Assembly (NCBI RefSeq): GCF_020833685.1
Contig: NZ_JACKZY010000001.1
Span: 434,001-498,000, forward strand
Origin: Nitratireductor sp. B36
Lineage (GTDB): Bacteria; Pseudomonadota; Alphaproteobacteria; Rhizobiales; Rhizobiaceae
DNA: 64,000 nucleotides
Direction of reading: 5' to 3'
The translations under genes were made by a program, and so were the position numbers. The stretch's first letter is position 1. Each line of letters begins with the position of its first letter. The notes beneath the pieces are model-generated. The model was not told where the DNA came from and ran no database searches. It saw only the letters and a program-made list of their open reading frames with translations. Of the stretch, positions 40,943-50,151 are shown in pieces.

Positions 40943-42057
40943 ACCAACTCGTCTCGCAACAGAACACTTCAATCAACCAGGTCGGCATCGCGTCTGGCAA
41001 TGGCTCTAAGATCGCGCCGCAAACGCTTGGCGAGGTCGTTCGCTTCGCAGAGGTCATGTGCAAAGCAGACATTGCGCTGCCGAAGCACCTGCGCGGCAAC
41101 GCCGGGGCATGTATGGCCGTGGCGCTTCAGGCTCTCGAATGGGAGATGAGCCCGTTTGCGGTCGCGTCGAAGTCCTATTCGGTCAATGGCCAGATTGCAT
41201 ATGAAGCCCAGCTCATCATGGCTGTGATCAACACACGATCCGGCATTGAGGGGCGCTTGAAGTTCCGCTTTGAGGGCGAAGGTCCGGAACGGGTCTGCAT
41301 CGCCCACGGGAAAATAGACGGCGAAGAGCTTGAGGTTCGCTCTCCGAAGTTCAAGGACATCACTCCGAAGAACTCCCCGCTCTGGAAGTCCGATCCCGAT
41401 CAGCAGCACTGCTACTACACCGCTCGGGCGTGGGGCCGGCGACACACGCCAGAGGTGATCCTTGGCGTCTACGACCGGGACGAAGCAGATCAGTTCCGCG
41501 GGCCCGACAACGCCAAGGACGTAACGCCTCCGTCGCTCATGTCACGCTTGCAGGCTCAGAAACCGTCTGGGGACATGCAGGAGGCGCGCGAAGGCTTCGA
41601 CATGTCCAACGTGACGCGCGAGACCGAAGGGCTCTCCAGCGGTCAGGAAATCAATCACGAACACAGTTCACCGGCAGAAAGCCCCACCGGTGACGGCAGT
41701 GGGTCACTCGCCGCCTCTCCATCAGAGCGGTCCACTGCCGACAATTCACCCGCCACGGCGGACCAGGCCGGCTCGCAAGACATGGGAGAGAGCGAAAGCG
41801 AGCCGGCTTCCGTCGATCCGGATTGGCTCAAGACGTTCGCCAAGGCGATCATAGGCGCCATCGGTGAGGATGAGGTTGTCGTCGTCAATCAGTCCAAGGG
41901 GCTCTTTGTCGAAGGCCTGAGCGACGATGTGCGGGCCAAGGCGAAGTCGATAACGAATTACGCGCGCGCCTGCTGCCGCAACGAAGTCGAACTCTCGGAC
42001 TGCATCGACATGATTGCTGGCGTGGCTGGCGTCGACCCGAAGGAGCTGGTGGCATGA
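40939..42057 (+). CDS. RecT family single-strand annealing protein
   Basis: The 372-residue protein has the RecT core (about residues 30-210; FAEVMCKADIALPKHLRGN, ALQALEWEMSPFAVASKSY, DQQHCYYTARAWGRRHTPEV) followed by a Ser/Glu-rich, likely disordered linker and a C-terminal helical part (about 285-372) not usual for RecT. It anneals DNA strands made by the RecE-like nuclease. Confidence 0.88.
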   Translation: MNQLVSQQNTSINQVGIASGNGSKIAPQTLGEVVRFAEVMCKADIALPKHLRGNAGACMAVALQALEWEMSPFAVASKSYSVNGQIAYEAQLIMAVINTRSGIEGRLKFRFEGEGPERVCIAHGKIDGEELEVRSPKFKDITPKNSPLWKSDPDQQHCYYTARAWGRRHTPEVILGVYDRDEADQFRGPDNAKDVTPPSLMSRLQAQKPSGDMQEAREGFDMSNVTRETEGLSSGQEINHEHSSPAESPTGDGSGSLAASPSERSTADNSPATADQAGSQDMGESESEPASVDPDWLKTFAKAIIGAIGEDEVVVVNQSKGLFVEGLSDDVRAKAKSITNYARACCRNEVELSDCIDMIAGVAGVDPKELVA

Positions 42058-42467
42058 GCAAGAAAGCGCATACGCCGGGACCGTGGGTTGCAGAGCCACG
42101 GCAAGGATGGGGTCACGATCCAGTAATTAGCGCAGCCGGCTGGCCTAAGCCAATTGCAACGATGGTCCCGCACCCAGATCGCTACTACCGCCATAAAACG
42201 CGGGAGGTTGATGGGGAGGAAATCACAACCTTCACCCCCGAGACAGGCGATGGCGAGGCCCGCATTGCGGAAGTTGACGCAGAACTGGAAGCCAACGCCC
42301 GCCTTATAGCTGCCGCTCCTGAAATGCTGGAAGCGCTGGAGGCATGCAAAGAGATGGCGCGGGTCATGGAAGGCCTGTGTGCCTGTCGTGGCGATGATGA
42401 CTGGGTATGGGGCATCCAAGCGAAGATCGACGCCGCTCTCTCCAAAGCCACAGGAGGCGTGTCATGA
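42054..42467 (+). CDS. Phage protein of the TPGPW/LIAAAPE type
   Basis: The 137-residue protein starts SKKAHTPGPWVAEPRQGW and contains ANARLIAAAPEMLEALE, a widely seen pair of motifs in small phage proteins of unknown function. The C-terminal part is helical with two Cys (GLCACRGDDD). Confidence 0.65.
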   Translation: MSKKAHTPGPWVAEPRQGWGHDPVISAAGWPKPIATMVPHPDRYYRHKTREVDGEEITTFTPETGDGEARIAEVDAELEANARLIAAAPEMLEALEACKEMARVMEGLCACRGDDDWVWGIQAKIDAALSKATGGVS

Positions 42468-42676
42468 TCTCCATCCGCCTCATCCGTCGCGTGATCTGGG
42501 GCTGGCAGGACTGGCGGTACCAGAACAAGCTCGAGAAGATCATCCCAGGCTACCGGGAGCGCCGCGAAGAGCTTTTCAAGGCCAAACGCCAGCATCGTCC
42601 CACACAGGCGCTCTACAGGGAGCAGCGTGACGCCATGTCCCGGCTGCTTACCAGATACGCAAGGAGGGCTCGCTGA
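42464..42676 (+). CDS. Small basic phage protein
   Basis: The 70-residue, highly basic helical protein (starts MISIRLIRRVIWGWQDWRYQ) overlaps its neighbours by ATGA and one base. May bind nucleic acid or membrane. Unknown. Confidence 0.55.
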   Translation: MISIRLIRRVIWGWQDWRYQNKLEKIIPGYRERREELFKAKRQHRPTQALYREQRDAMSRLLTRYARRAR

Positions 42677-43143
42677 TGGCCTATGCTGCGACCACAAGCG
42701 TTTCCGTAAGCAAGACCAAGGGCGAGATCGACGGACTGCTGAGGAAGCACAAGGCCGCCGGTTTCGGCGTGTTCGAGGAACGGACGCGCGCGATGCTGGT
42801 CTTTGAGATGTCAGAGCGCAGGATTGTCTTCCACCTTCCGCTCCCCGACCAGCTCGACAAAGAGTTCGTGATGACTGCCCGTGGCAAGGCCCGGTCTGCC
42901 GACGCAGCTCTTGCAGCATGGGAGCAAGCCTGCCGGTCACGATGGCGGGCATTGTTTCTCTGCATCAAGGCAAAGCTCGAGAGCATCGAAAGCGGCATTG
43001 AGAGCTTTGAAGATGCATTTCTCGCACACATCCAGATGCCGGACGGCCATTCGGTGTCTGAGCATGTCAAACCGCGGATCGCTCAGGCCTATGAGACCGG
43101 CACAATGCAGCCGCTCTTGCCGGCGCCGAAAGGTGGTGCGTGA
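42676..43143 (+). CDS. Conserved phage protein of unknown function
   Basis: The 155-residue protein begins MAYAATTSVSVSKTKGEID and has a well-packed alpha/beta start (VFEERTRAMLVFEMSERRIV), a pattern seen in many alphaproteobacterial prophages in the recombination operon. The C-terminal half is helical. Function unknown. Confidence 0.65.
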   Translation: MAYAATTSVSVSKTKGEIDGLLRKHKAAGFGVFEERTRAMLVFEMSERRIVFHLPLPDQLDKEFVMTARGKARSADAALAAWEQACRSRWRALFLCIKAKLESIESGIESFEDAFLAHIQMPDGHSVSEHVKPRIAQAYETGTMQPLLPAPKGGA

Positions 43144-43520
43144 TGGCAGTGCCCATGATCGACAACCCGCTTGGCGGCCGCAGTGTCGAGGAGTGGATCG
43201 GCTCGAGCCCGGATGCCAAAGTCCCGCAGCGTGTGATTGATCGGGTCTGGCTCCGACACAAAGGCCGCTGTCACCTGACCGGCATCAAGATAACTCCGCG
43301 CGATCAGTGGCACGTTGAGCACGTCAAACCGCTGTCCATGGGCGGCGAGCATCGAGAAAGCAATCTCGCTCCCGCTCTGGTGCCAGCTCACAAACTCAAA
43401 ACCGCCGAAGAAGCCGGCGACCGCGCCAAAGCTGACCGCATCCGCAGGAAGCACAACGGAACGTGGCCTCGCTCCAAGGCGAAGATCGCCGGACGCGGGT
43501 TCCAGAAGACGCGAGGATGA
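43143..43520 (+). CDS. HNH endonuclease
   Basis: The 125-residue protein has an HNH fold: HKGRCHLTGIKI, WHVEHVKPLSMGGEHRESNL (the H-N-H residues in EHVKP...SNL...HKLKTAEE) and a basic C-terminus (KIAGRGFQKTRG). Start is ATG 43143 or GTG 43140. Small HNH enzymes of this type assist packaging or recombination in phages, though usually beside terminase; here it sits before integrase. Confidence 0.78.
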   Translation: MAVPMIDNPLGGRSVEEWIGSSPDAKVPQRVIDRVWLRHKGRCHLTGIKITPRDQWHVEHVKPLSMGGEHRESNLAPALVPAHKLKTAEEAGDRAKADRIRRKHNGTWPRSKAKIAGRGFQKTRG

Positions 43521-43521
43521 G

Positions 43522-43740
43522 ATGACAAAGCCCCTCCGTCACCGTCGATGCGAGATCGAGAACGCCGGTCGCGTAGCCCGCGATATGGGCCTTACCGTGC
43601 GCCTTGAGGTGGATGGAGCGATTACGCTTATCCCCGATACTCACAATGACCGATTTGACAGCGCGCCTCTGAATGGCGGCAATCCCCTCCGCGCATGGAG
43701 GGACAGACACAGTGCGGGTAAATCTCGTGGGCGTTCATAG
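43522..43740 (+). CDS. Small protein upstream of the integrase (possible excision/regulatory factor)
   Basis: The 72-residue basic protein begins MTKPLRHRRCEIENAGRVAR and overlaps the integrase gene by 68 bp, or 29 bp if the integrase starts at 43712. Position and charge fit an excisionase-like factor, but no helix-turn-helix is clear. Confidence 0.5.
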   Translation: MTKPLRHRRCEIENAGRVARDMGLTVRLEVDGAITLIPDTHNDRFDSAPLNGGNPLRAWRDRHSAGKSRGRS

Positions 43741-44755
43741 CGTCAGGAAGAGACTGGCCGACGGATCGGTCAAAACCTATCACTATGCGTGGCGAGGCGG
43801 CCCGGCAATTAAGGCCGACCCAGAAACAGAGCACCGAAAATTCACCGAGGAATACCTGCGACTAACGCGCGACCGTGAAGACGCGCCGTATCAGGGCTGC
43901 ATGGCCGAGATCGTTCGCGGCTACCTGAAATCCCCGCATTACAAAGACCTGAAGCCCAGCACTCGCGAAGGCTATGACCTGGCGATCCGTGCAATCGAGG
44001 GTGAGTTCTACGACATGACGGCCGAGCGCATTTCCGGGGCCGGAAGCCGAACCCTTTTTCTCGAATGGCGTGACGAGATGGCAGAGACGCATCCCCGCAA
44101 GGCCGATCTCTACATGAGCGTTCTGCAGCGTCTGTTCTGGTTCGCCCTAGACCGGGAAATGATCGAGCGACACCCGTTGGAGCGGATCACCAAGGTAAGC
44201 GATGGCACCAGACGGGACATCATCTGGACAGATGCCGATATGAAGGCGTTCAGGGAAAAGGCACGCGAGCCACTGGTGCGAGCAATGATGCTTGCAGCAT
44301 GGACCGGGCAGAGGCAGGGAGATCTACTCGCCCTCACCTGGTCAGCCTACGACGGGAACGCCATCAGGCTCCGGCAGTCCAAAACCGGCGCCCATGTCGC
44401 CGTGAAGGTGTCTGCCGAGCTTCGCGCCATTCTGGATGCAGCCAAGGTCGAGAACGCCAAACGAGACACGCCTGCAGCGACGATCCTCACGAATCGCAGT
44501 GGCAAGCCGTGGACCTCCGGTTTCAAGTCTTCTTGGAGAAAGGCGGTTGCGGCTGCCGGGATTGAGGGAAAGACATTCCACGATCTGCGTGGGACGTTTG
44601 TCACCCTCGCCTATCGGAACGGCGCTTCAATTCGGGAGATTGCCGAGATCACGGGGCATGCGGAAAAGGACGCTGAAGGAATAATTCGCAAGCACTATCT
44701 GGTGTCGAGCGCGGCTGTGGAAAAGATCGAAACAGGAACGCGATCTGTAAACTAG
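43673..44755 (+). CDS. int: Tyrosine recombinase (integrase)
   Basis: The 360-residue enzyme has the catalytic set Arg214 (TGQRQGDLL), Lys237, His303 and Arg306 (FHDLRGT), His329 (TGHAEKD) and Tyr342 (KHYL). GTG 43712 with GGAGGG upstream may be the real start, giving 347 residues. It lies beside tRNA-Pro and catalyses integration and excision there. Confidence 0.92.
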   Translation: MAAIPSAHGGTDTVRVNLVGVHSVRKRLADGSVKTYHYAWRGGPAIKADPETEHRKFTEEYLRLTRDREDAPYQGCMAEIVRGYLKSPHYKDLKPSTREGYDLAIRAIEGEFYDMTAERISGAGSRTLFLEWRDEMAETHPRKADLYMSVLQRLFWFALDREMIERHPLERITKVSDGTRRDIIWTDADMKAFREKAREPLVRAMMLAAWTGQRQGDLLALTWSAYDGNAIRLRQSKTGAHVAVKVSAELRAILDAAKVENAKRDTPAATILTNRSGKPWTSGFKSSWRKAVAAAGIEGKTFHDLRGTFVTLAYRNGASIREIAEITGHAEKDAEGIIRKHYLVSSAAVEKIETGTRSVN

Positions 44756-44782
44756 CTGAAAAGCTGTAAACCGGCAGGCCAC

Positions 44783-44800
44783 GGCTCCAAATAGGGAGCC
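44783..44800 (+). terminator. Hairpin after integrase
   Basis: Six-bp stem GGCTCC/GGAGCC with six-base loop, 28 bp after the integrase stop. No strong T-run. It may end integrase transcription before the tRNA. Confidence 0.4.
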
Positions 44801-44829
44801 ATCCAAACAACTGAAATAAAAGAGAGAAA

Positions 44830-44906
<77 letters not shown>

Positions 44907-45028
44907 AACCGGCGCAAGGGATATAGTTTCCTCTTCCCACGCGCAAGGCCTAAAAACCGCTCAGGGACAAAAAGCCGTGTGCGAGGCCAACTTTCTCCAC
45001 GAGCCATTCCAGGAATGGAGAAAAGAAG

Positions 45029-45550
45029 CTACCGCACCTGATCAAGCAGGCGCTTGCATTCCAGAAGATCGAACAGCGCCTCCTGAAGAAGTGCCCGGTT
45101 GTCGCGCGAAAGGCTCGTGGCATCGGCGGCGACAGGTCCATCCTGCTCGCCACGACCCAGACCAAAAAAACGTTTGCTCGGCTTGGCTTTCGGCGTACCG
45201 ACCAGGACCTCCTCTTCGGAGGCAGCCTTCTCGGCCTCGGCCTGATGACTCTGGGCGATCGCTTCGACAGCGGCCACATCGCCCCGACCGATGGCCACGA
45301 CAAACTGGTTGCCGTTTTCGCGCAGAAGCTTCTGCACACCTTTGATCGTATATCCCTGATCATACAGCATATGACGAATGCCCTTGATCAGGTCTATGTC
45401 CTGCGGCCGGTAATAGCGGCGTCCGCCGCCCCGCTTCAGCGGCTTGATCTGCGAGAATCGCGTTTCCCAGAAGCGCAGAACGTGCTGAGGCAGATCGAGT
45501 TCTTCAGCCGCTTCGCTGATGGTGCGGAAAGCGTCGGGGCTCTTGTCCAT
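45029..45550 (-). CDS. MerR-family transcriptional regulator
   Basis: The 173-residue protein (start at ATG 45550) has a MerR-type winged helix ([19 protein letters not shown], then [19 protein letters not shown]) at about residues 10-75. The C-terminal half is helical and has no Cys ligand set for metals. In Hyphomicrobiales this gene regularly follows ihfA; target unknown. Confidence 0.85.
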   Translation of the reverse strand: MDKSPDAFRTISEAAEELDLPQHVLRFWETRFSQIKPLKRGGGRRYYRPQDIDLIKGIRHMLYDQGYTIKGVQKLLRENGNQFVVAIGRGDVAAVEAIAQSHQAEAEKAASEEEVLVGTPKAKPSKRFFGLGRGEQDGPVAADATSLSRDNRALLQEALFDLLECKRLLDQVR

Positions 45551-45711
45551 GATCGCGCAATCTCCTGAAGGCCGGCGCCCTGCGCCATCCCTTTCAAACC
45601 GGGCGTTCCGACCCACGTTCTTGAAGCGTCAGAACACCCCACCGATTCGGAAGTCTAAACCACTTCCCGGCCAGGAAAAATGAGAGCGGGGCGGTTTCCG
45701 AAAAATGCGGG

Positions 45712-46047
45712 TCAGGCGCTCTTGCGCATCCGCCTTGCCTGGTGCGCCTTCAGAATTTTTTCCTTGAGCACATTCGAAGCCTTGAAAGTCATCACACGAC
45801 GCGGAGAGATCGGCACTTCTTCGCCGGTCTTCGGATTGCGGCCGATGCGCTCGTTCTTGTCACGCACCTGAAAGGTGGCAAAAGAGGAAAGCTTCACCGT
45901 TTCGCCGCGGACCACCGCGTCACAGACTTCCTGAAGAACCATTTCGACAAGCTGAGCGGATTCGGTTCGTGACAGTCCGACCTTCCGATAGACGGCCTCA
46001 GCCAGCTCGGCACGCGTCAGTGTCTTTCCCCCCATAGGGCTACCCAT
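45712..46047 (-). CDS. ihfA: Integration host factor subunit alpha
   Basis: The 111-residue HU/IHF-fold protein has the DNA-bending arm [20 protein letters not shown] typical of IHF alpha, and an early [18 protein letters not shown]. Start is Met1 (46047) or Met5 (46035). It bends DNA for replication, transcription and phage integration; the tRNA-Pro prophage nearby may depend on it. Confidence 0.92.
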   Translation of the reverse strand: MGSPMGGKTLTRAELAEAVYRKVGLSRTESAQLVEMVLQEVCDAVVRGETVKLSSFATFQVRDKNERIGRNPKTGEEVPISPRRVMTFKASNVLKEKILKAHQARRMRKSA

Positions 46048-46143
46048 CCAGATCTTGAAAATGCATGTGATTTCAATACGCGGCGCTGACGTTACAAAAA
46101 TTGCTTCGCAACGGTCAAGGACGATACACGTGATTTACGTCCG

Positions 46144-47118
46144 CTACCAGCGTACCAGCACCGCACCCCAGGTAAAACCGCCGCCCATGGCCTCCAGAAG
46201 CACGAGATCGCCCTTCTTGATCTGGCCGCGTTCGACTGCAACTGACAACGCCAACGGCACAGAGGCTGCCGACGTGTTGCCATGGAGATCCACCGTCACG
46301 ACAACCTTCTCCTCGGCAATGCCGAGTTTCCTGGCCGAAGCGTCGATGATCCGACGGTTGGCCTGGTGCGGAACGAACCAGTCGATATCGTCGGCGGTGA
46401 TGCCGGCCTTGGCAAAAACGTCCTCGATCACATCAGTGATCATGCCGACTGCGTGTTTGAACACTTCCCTACCCTGCATCCGCAGATGACCAACCGTGCA
46501 GGTCGTCGAGGGTCCACCGTCAACATAGAGTTTGTCTCGCTGGCTGCCGTCGGAACGCAGCGATGAAGCGATTATACCGCGCTGGTCCAGTGCGGCTTCA
46601 CCGTCTTCGGCCTCCAGAACCACCGCGCCCGCGCCATCTCCGAACAGCACACAGGTCGTGCGGTCATTCCAGTCGAGAATGCGCGAGAAGGTTTCAGAGC
46701 CGATCACCAGCATCCGTTTTGCCTGCCCCCCACGAATGTAAAGATCGGCCGTGGTGATGGCATAGACGAAGCCGCTGCAGACGGCCTGCATGTCGAAGGC
46801 GAAGCCGCCCGGCATGCCGAGACGCTCCTGGATTTCGACGGCTGTTGCCGGAAAAGTATTGTTGGGGGTGGAGGTGGCCAGAATGATCATGTCGACGTCG
46901 GCGGGCGTCAGTCCCGCGCTATCGAGAGCGGCGCGTGCCGCCGCCTCTCCCAGCGATGCGGTCGTCTCATCTTCCGATGCGATATGACGCTGGCGGATGC
47001 CGGTCCGCTGGACGATCCACTCATCGGTTGTGTCGACAAGTTTCTCGAATTCCGCATTCTTCATGATGCGGCGTGGCAGGGCGGAGCCAATGCCACGCAC
47101 AACGGATCTAGTCATCAC
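46144..47118 (-). CDS. fabH: 3-oxoacyl-ACP synthase III
   Basis: The 324-residue KAS III starts fatty acid synthesis by joining acetyl-CoA with malonyl-ACP. The Cys-His-Asn triad is seen in [11 protein letters not shown] (Cys114), [10 protein letters not shown] and [10 protein letters not shown]. It lies six bases after plsX and shares its operon. Met1 or Met2 may be used. Confidence 0.95.
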   Translation of the reverse strand: MMTRSVVRGIGSALPRRIMKNAEFEKLVDTTDEWIVQRTGIRQRHIASEDETTASLGEAAARAALDSAGLTPADVDMIILATSTPNNTFPATAVEIQERLGMPGGFAFDMQAVCSGFVYAITTADLYIRGGQAKRMLVIGSETFSRILDWNDRTTCVLFGDGAGAVVLEAEDGEAALDQRGIIASSLRSDGSQRDKLYVDGGPSTTCTVGHLRMQGREVFKHAVGMITDVIEDVFAKAGITADDIDWFVPHQANRRIIDASARKLGIAEEKVVVTVDLHGNTSAASVPLALSVAVERGQIKKGDLVLLEAMGGGFTWGAVLVRW

Positions 47119-47124
47119 AGCGTC

Positions 47125-48180
47125 CTATTCATTCACGGCTGTAACGCCGGCAGCCGCTTGCGGCTTGCGGGCGTGATAGAGGTCCAGGGTGGCGCGCGTT
47201 CTGTCGAGCAGATGACTGCGCGCCATTTCATATCCAAGCTCGACGGCGGCAGCAAATCCCTCTGCATCCGCCCCGCCATGGCTTTTGACAACAATTCCGT
47301 TGAGGCCCAGAAAGACACCGCCATTCACCTTGCGCACATCCATCTTTTCGCCGAGGCGCCGGAAGGCGCCGCGCGCAAAAAGATAACCGATACGCGCCAT
47401 GAGCGTACGCCCCATGGCCTCGCGGAGATAGCCGGCAATCTGTCGCGCTGTGCCTTCAGCGGTCTTCAACGCAATGTTGCCGGCGAATCCTTCCGAAACC
47501 ACCACATCGACCGTGCCCTTGCCGATATCGTCACCCTCCACGAAGCCCTCATAGCGCATCGTGTTGAGTGCGGCCTCGCGCAGCATGCGCCCAGCCTCTT
47601 TCACCTCTTCCTGCCCCTTGATCTCCTCAACCCCCACATTCAGGAGGCCGACCGTGGGGCGATCAAGATCGAAAAGCGCGTTGGCCATGGCAGCACCAAG
47701 GATGGCGAAGTCGACCAGTTGCTGCGCATCGGCACCGATGGTCGCGCCCACATCCAGCACGATGCTTTCGCTGCGCATGGTCGGCCAGATTGCCGCGATA
47801 GCCGGTCGTTCGATATCGGCCATGGTGCGCAGGCAGAATTTGGACATGGCCATGAGCGCACCAGTGTTGCCGGCAGAAACACAAGCATCCGCCTCGCCGT
47901 TCTTGACCGCTTCGATGGCTTTCCACATGGAGGACTTCCAGCGCCCCTGGCGCAGCGCCTGGCTTGGCTTGTCGTCCATCCGCACCGCCACCTCGCAATG
48001 CGTGAAGTCGCTCACGTCCTTCAGGCCTGGTAAGCCGTCGAGAACCGGCAGGACAGCATCCTCCCGGCCATAAATGAGAAAACGGGCGTCGGGACGTCGT
48101 TCGATAACCTTGGTCAGGCCACGCAGCGTGACCTCGGGACCATGATCCCCACCCATAGCGTCAATCGAAATGCGTACCAC
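47125..48180 (-). CDS. plsX: Phosphate acyltransferase PlsX
   Basis: The 351-residue enzyme makes acyl-phosphate from acyl-ACP for phospholipid synthesis. It begins [18 protein letters not shown], the standard PlsX start, with [14 protein letters not shown] and the [12 protein letters not shown] segment. The plsX-fabH order is conserved among bacteria. Confidence 0.95.
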   Translation of the reverse strand: MVRISIDAMGGDHGPEVTLRGLTKVIERRPDARFLIYGREDAVLPVLDGLPGLKDVSDFTHCEVAVRMDDKPSQALRQGRWKSSMWKAIEAVKNGEADACVSAGNTGALMAMSKFCLRTMADIERPAIAAIWPTMRSESIVLDVGATIGADAQQLVDFAILGAAMANALFDLDRPTVGLLNVGVEEIKGQEEVKEAGRMLREAALNTMRYEGFVEGDDIGKGTVDVVVSEGFAGNIALKTAEGTARQIAGYLREAMGRTLMARIGYLFARGAFRRLGEKMDVRKVNGGVFLGLNGIVVKSHGGADAEGFAAAVELGYEMARSHLLDRTRATLDLYHARKPQAAAGVTAVNE

Positions 48181-48290
48181 GCGTGATGTGCCTCAATGGT
48201 TGATCGGGCGCCGGTATCGGCTCAAATGTGCGGCGAAAATAGCGTTTTTGGCCGGAGGCACAACCTCGTTTCGCGCCTTCAACATGCAAT

Positions 48291-48860
48291 TCAGGACTTT
48301 TGTCCAAGCTTTCGCAGCCCTTCATACAGCGGACCGGGCTCTTTCGGCGCTTCGTCCTGAGGCTGCCCGGCTTCCATAACAGCCCCTGCCTTGCGCGGAT
48401 AGGGGTCGATGCCGAGCGTAAAGAATTCTTCTGCGAGCGCACCCACGTCAATGATGCTGCCGTGAAAAGTGTCAGGCATGTCCGGACCTTCCGCGTCGAG
48501 CACGAATTCTCCACCGTCCACTTCGTTGCGCGCCAGCCGAGAACCTTCTGGCACAAGCGTGGCTGACACGTCTTCCCTGATATGGCTTGAAACGGGCTCA
48601 AGCGTCACCACGCAGGCCTGAGTTATCTCCGCCTCGACCGTACCGGTAATGCGCACCCCGTCAGCCTTCCACGGCCGCACGGTGAGATCCGCGACAAAGC
48701 GCTCGACAGAAAGAAGATCGTGCTCCTCAGCCAGGGCTCCGCGTTGGCCTGCATCGGCCTCGATCGATACCGGCATGCCCTTTCGGGCAAGGCGATGAAC
48801 ATTCACCTGGTGTGAGACCGGCGTTTTCCTGGGTTTGTCTGTCATGGTCCTGTCGATCAT
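48291..48860 (-). CDS. DUF177 (YceD-like) protein
   Basis: The 189-residue protein belongs to DUF177: CVVTLEPVSSHIREDVSA and the FHGSIIDVGALAEEFFTLGI segment near the end. YceD-type proteins act in 23S rRNA maturation in some bacteria and plants. Its place before plsX is the usual one, though there it is often paired with rpmF, absent here. Start could be Met6 (48845). Confidence 0.85.
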   Translation of the reverse strand: MIDRTMTDKPRKTPVSHQVNVHRLARKGMPVSIEADAGQRGALAEEHDLLSVERFVADLTVRPWKADGVRITGTVEAEITQACVVTLEPVSSHIREDVSATLVPEGSRLARNEVDGGEFVLDAEGPDMPDTFHGSIIDVGALAEEFFTLGIDPYPRKAGAVMEAGQPQDEAPKEPGPLYEGLRKLGQKS

Positions 48861-48863
48861 GGA

Positions 48864-49412
48864 TCAGCGCTCCCTTTCTGCATCAGGGAATGAAATGTCG
48901 GCGGCGATCAGGTGTTCCACCTTCTGCGTTTCCAGCAAGGCCGCCGCCTCAAGCGCATAGCGGGCAAGCGGTTCGGCACCCATCCAGTTTTCGTCGTCCG
49001 GACGGATATTGCGCCGCATGGCCGCAGCCAGCGCCTCGGCATCATTCGCGTCGATGGCTTCACCATAGGTGGCGGCGCGGCCATAGAACATGCGCGCCAG
49101 CTTCTTGATCCGCTTGGGAACCCCCATGTCGCCAATGCCCAATTCGCGGATAGCGTGCTCCACATCAGCGAAGAATACGTCTGTGACCTCCTGCGCCACC
49201 TCGCGAACGGCCGCCCCATCCTCTTTGCGTACCCGGCGCAGAAACAGAATCATATGAAGTGCAATCATCTCAAAACGCCCAAGTGGCGTGTCGGGCACAT
49301 CCCAGCGCGCATAGAAGACAGGCTGCCGCGAGGCCGCCACGATTCGTTCATACAAGCCGTCGATGACCATACGGCGCGAGCGCTGTCCAAAGCCAAACAG
49401 CTTCTGGAACAT
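48864..49412 (-). CDS. Ubiquinol-cytochrome c chaperone (Cbp3-like)
   Basis: The 182-residue product starts at ATG 49412 (MFQKLFGFGQRSRRM). It has the family pattern PVFYARWDVPDTPLGRFEMI and FFADVEHAIRELGIGDMGVP. It helps assemble cytochrome b into the bc1 complex. Gene order with DUF177 and plsX is typical for the order. Confidence 0.88.
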   Translation of the reverse strand: MFQKLFGFGQRSRRMVIDGLYERIVAASRQPVFYARWDVPDTPLGRFEMIALHMILFLRRVRKEDGAAVREVAQEVTDVFFADVEHAIRELGIGDMGVPKRIKKLARMFYGRAATYGEAIDANDAEALAAAMRRNIRPDDENWMGAEPLARYALEAAALLETQKVEHLIAADISFPDAERER

Positions 49413-49537
49413 GAGAATTGCCCTCCCTTGGGGCCGGTTTGGGACAGGATCAGGTTGCATCGGCGCTTAAGCTGGTTTACCCGTTTTGCCGGCGGGGACA
49501 AGGGTTTTCGATCGAAAGCCCTCGCGCCGGGGACGCT

Positions 49538-50059
49538 ATGGAGATGTCGTTGCAGGTGAAGAAAATCAACAGTTATCCTGTCGGACGCACAATTTTGGCT
49601 GCCGGTCTCGCCGGCGCTGCGGCTGCATTGTCCGGCTGCAATGTCGCTAACACGCTCGATGCGCGCGAAACGCTTACCCAGGGTTACGTCATCGACGAGC
49701 AGGCCTTGGAGCTGGTTCCCGTGGGTTCCAGTCGCGAGCAGGTGCTGCTGGCGCTCGGTTCGCCGTCCACAACAGCAACCTTCGACAACGAAGCCTTCTA
49801 CTACATTTCGCAGAAACGCGTGCGCGGGGCCGCCTTCATGCGTCCGCGTCTCGTCGAGCAGCAGGTTCTCGCCGTTTACTTCGGCGACGACGAACGTGTC
49901 TCGAAAATCGCCCGATACGGAATGGAAGACGGCAAGGTGTTCGATTTCATTTCCCGCACCACGCCGACAGGCGGCAAGGAACAGACGTTTATCGGCCAGA
50001 TTCTCGCCGGCGCTTCCAAGGGCGGCCCGCCTTCGGGCCTCTTCGGCGGCGGCGGCTGA
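49538..50059 (+). CDS. bamE: BamE/SmpA/OmlA-type outer-membrane lipoprotein
   Basis: The 173-residue protein (start at ATG 49538) has a signal with lipobox LSGC, then the BamE core GYVIDEQALELVPVGSSREQ, VLLALGSPSTTATF and FYYISQKR. It supports the BAM machine that folds outer-membrane proteins. The tail is Gly-rich. Divergent from the cytochrome chaperone gene. Confidence 0.88.
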   Translation: MEMSLQVKKINSYPVGRTILAAGLAGAAAALSGCNVANTLDARETLTQGYVIDEQALELVPVGSSREQVLLALGSPSTTATFDNEAFYYISQKRVRGAAFMRPRLVEQQVLAVYFGDDERVSKIARYGMEDGKVFDFISRTTPTGGKEQTFIGQILAGASKGGPPSGLFGGGG

Positions 50060-50084
50060 CCAATCACGGATCTCAGGCAACAAC

Positions 50085-50116
50085 AAAAGCCCGCGAGCCA
50101 TGCTCGCGGGCTTTTT
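50085..50116. terminator. Bidirectional terminator between bamE and hppA
   Basis: An 11-bp perfect stem (AGCCCGCGAGC/GCTCGCGGGCT) with three-base loop, A-run on the left and T-run on the right, so it can serve both convergent genes. Confidence 0.9.
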
Positions 50117-50151
50117 CATTGACGGCTGCAAATGCAGCCCCTGTCAGCCTG

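Larger units (their letters stand above)
1..44829. mobile_element. Prophage of a lambda-like siphovirus, left end outside the window
   Basis: The block contains a full set of terminase, portal, capsid, tail, lysis, replication, recombination, repressor and integrase genes. The integrase ends 75 bp from the 3' end of tRNA-Pro, so integration at the tRNA 3' end is inferred. I searched the left 3 kb by eye for a copy of the tRNA 3' end and found none, so the other attachment site is probably beyond position 1. On that reading the SRAP and dCTP deaminase genes are inside the element as cargo. Gene content and tight overlaps suggest the element is largely intact. Confidence 0.75.
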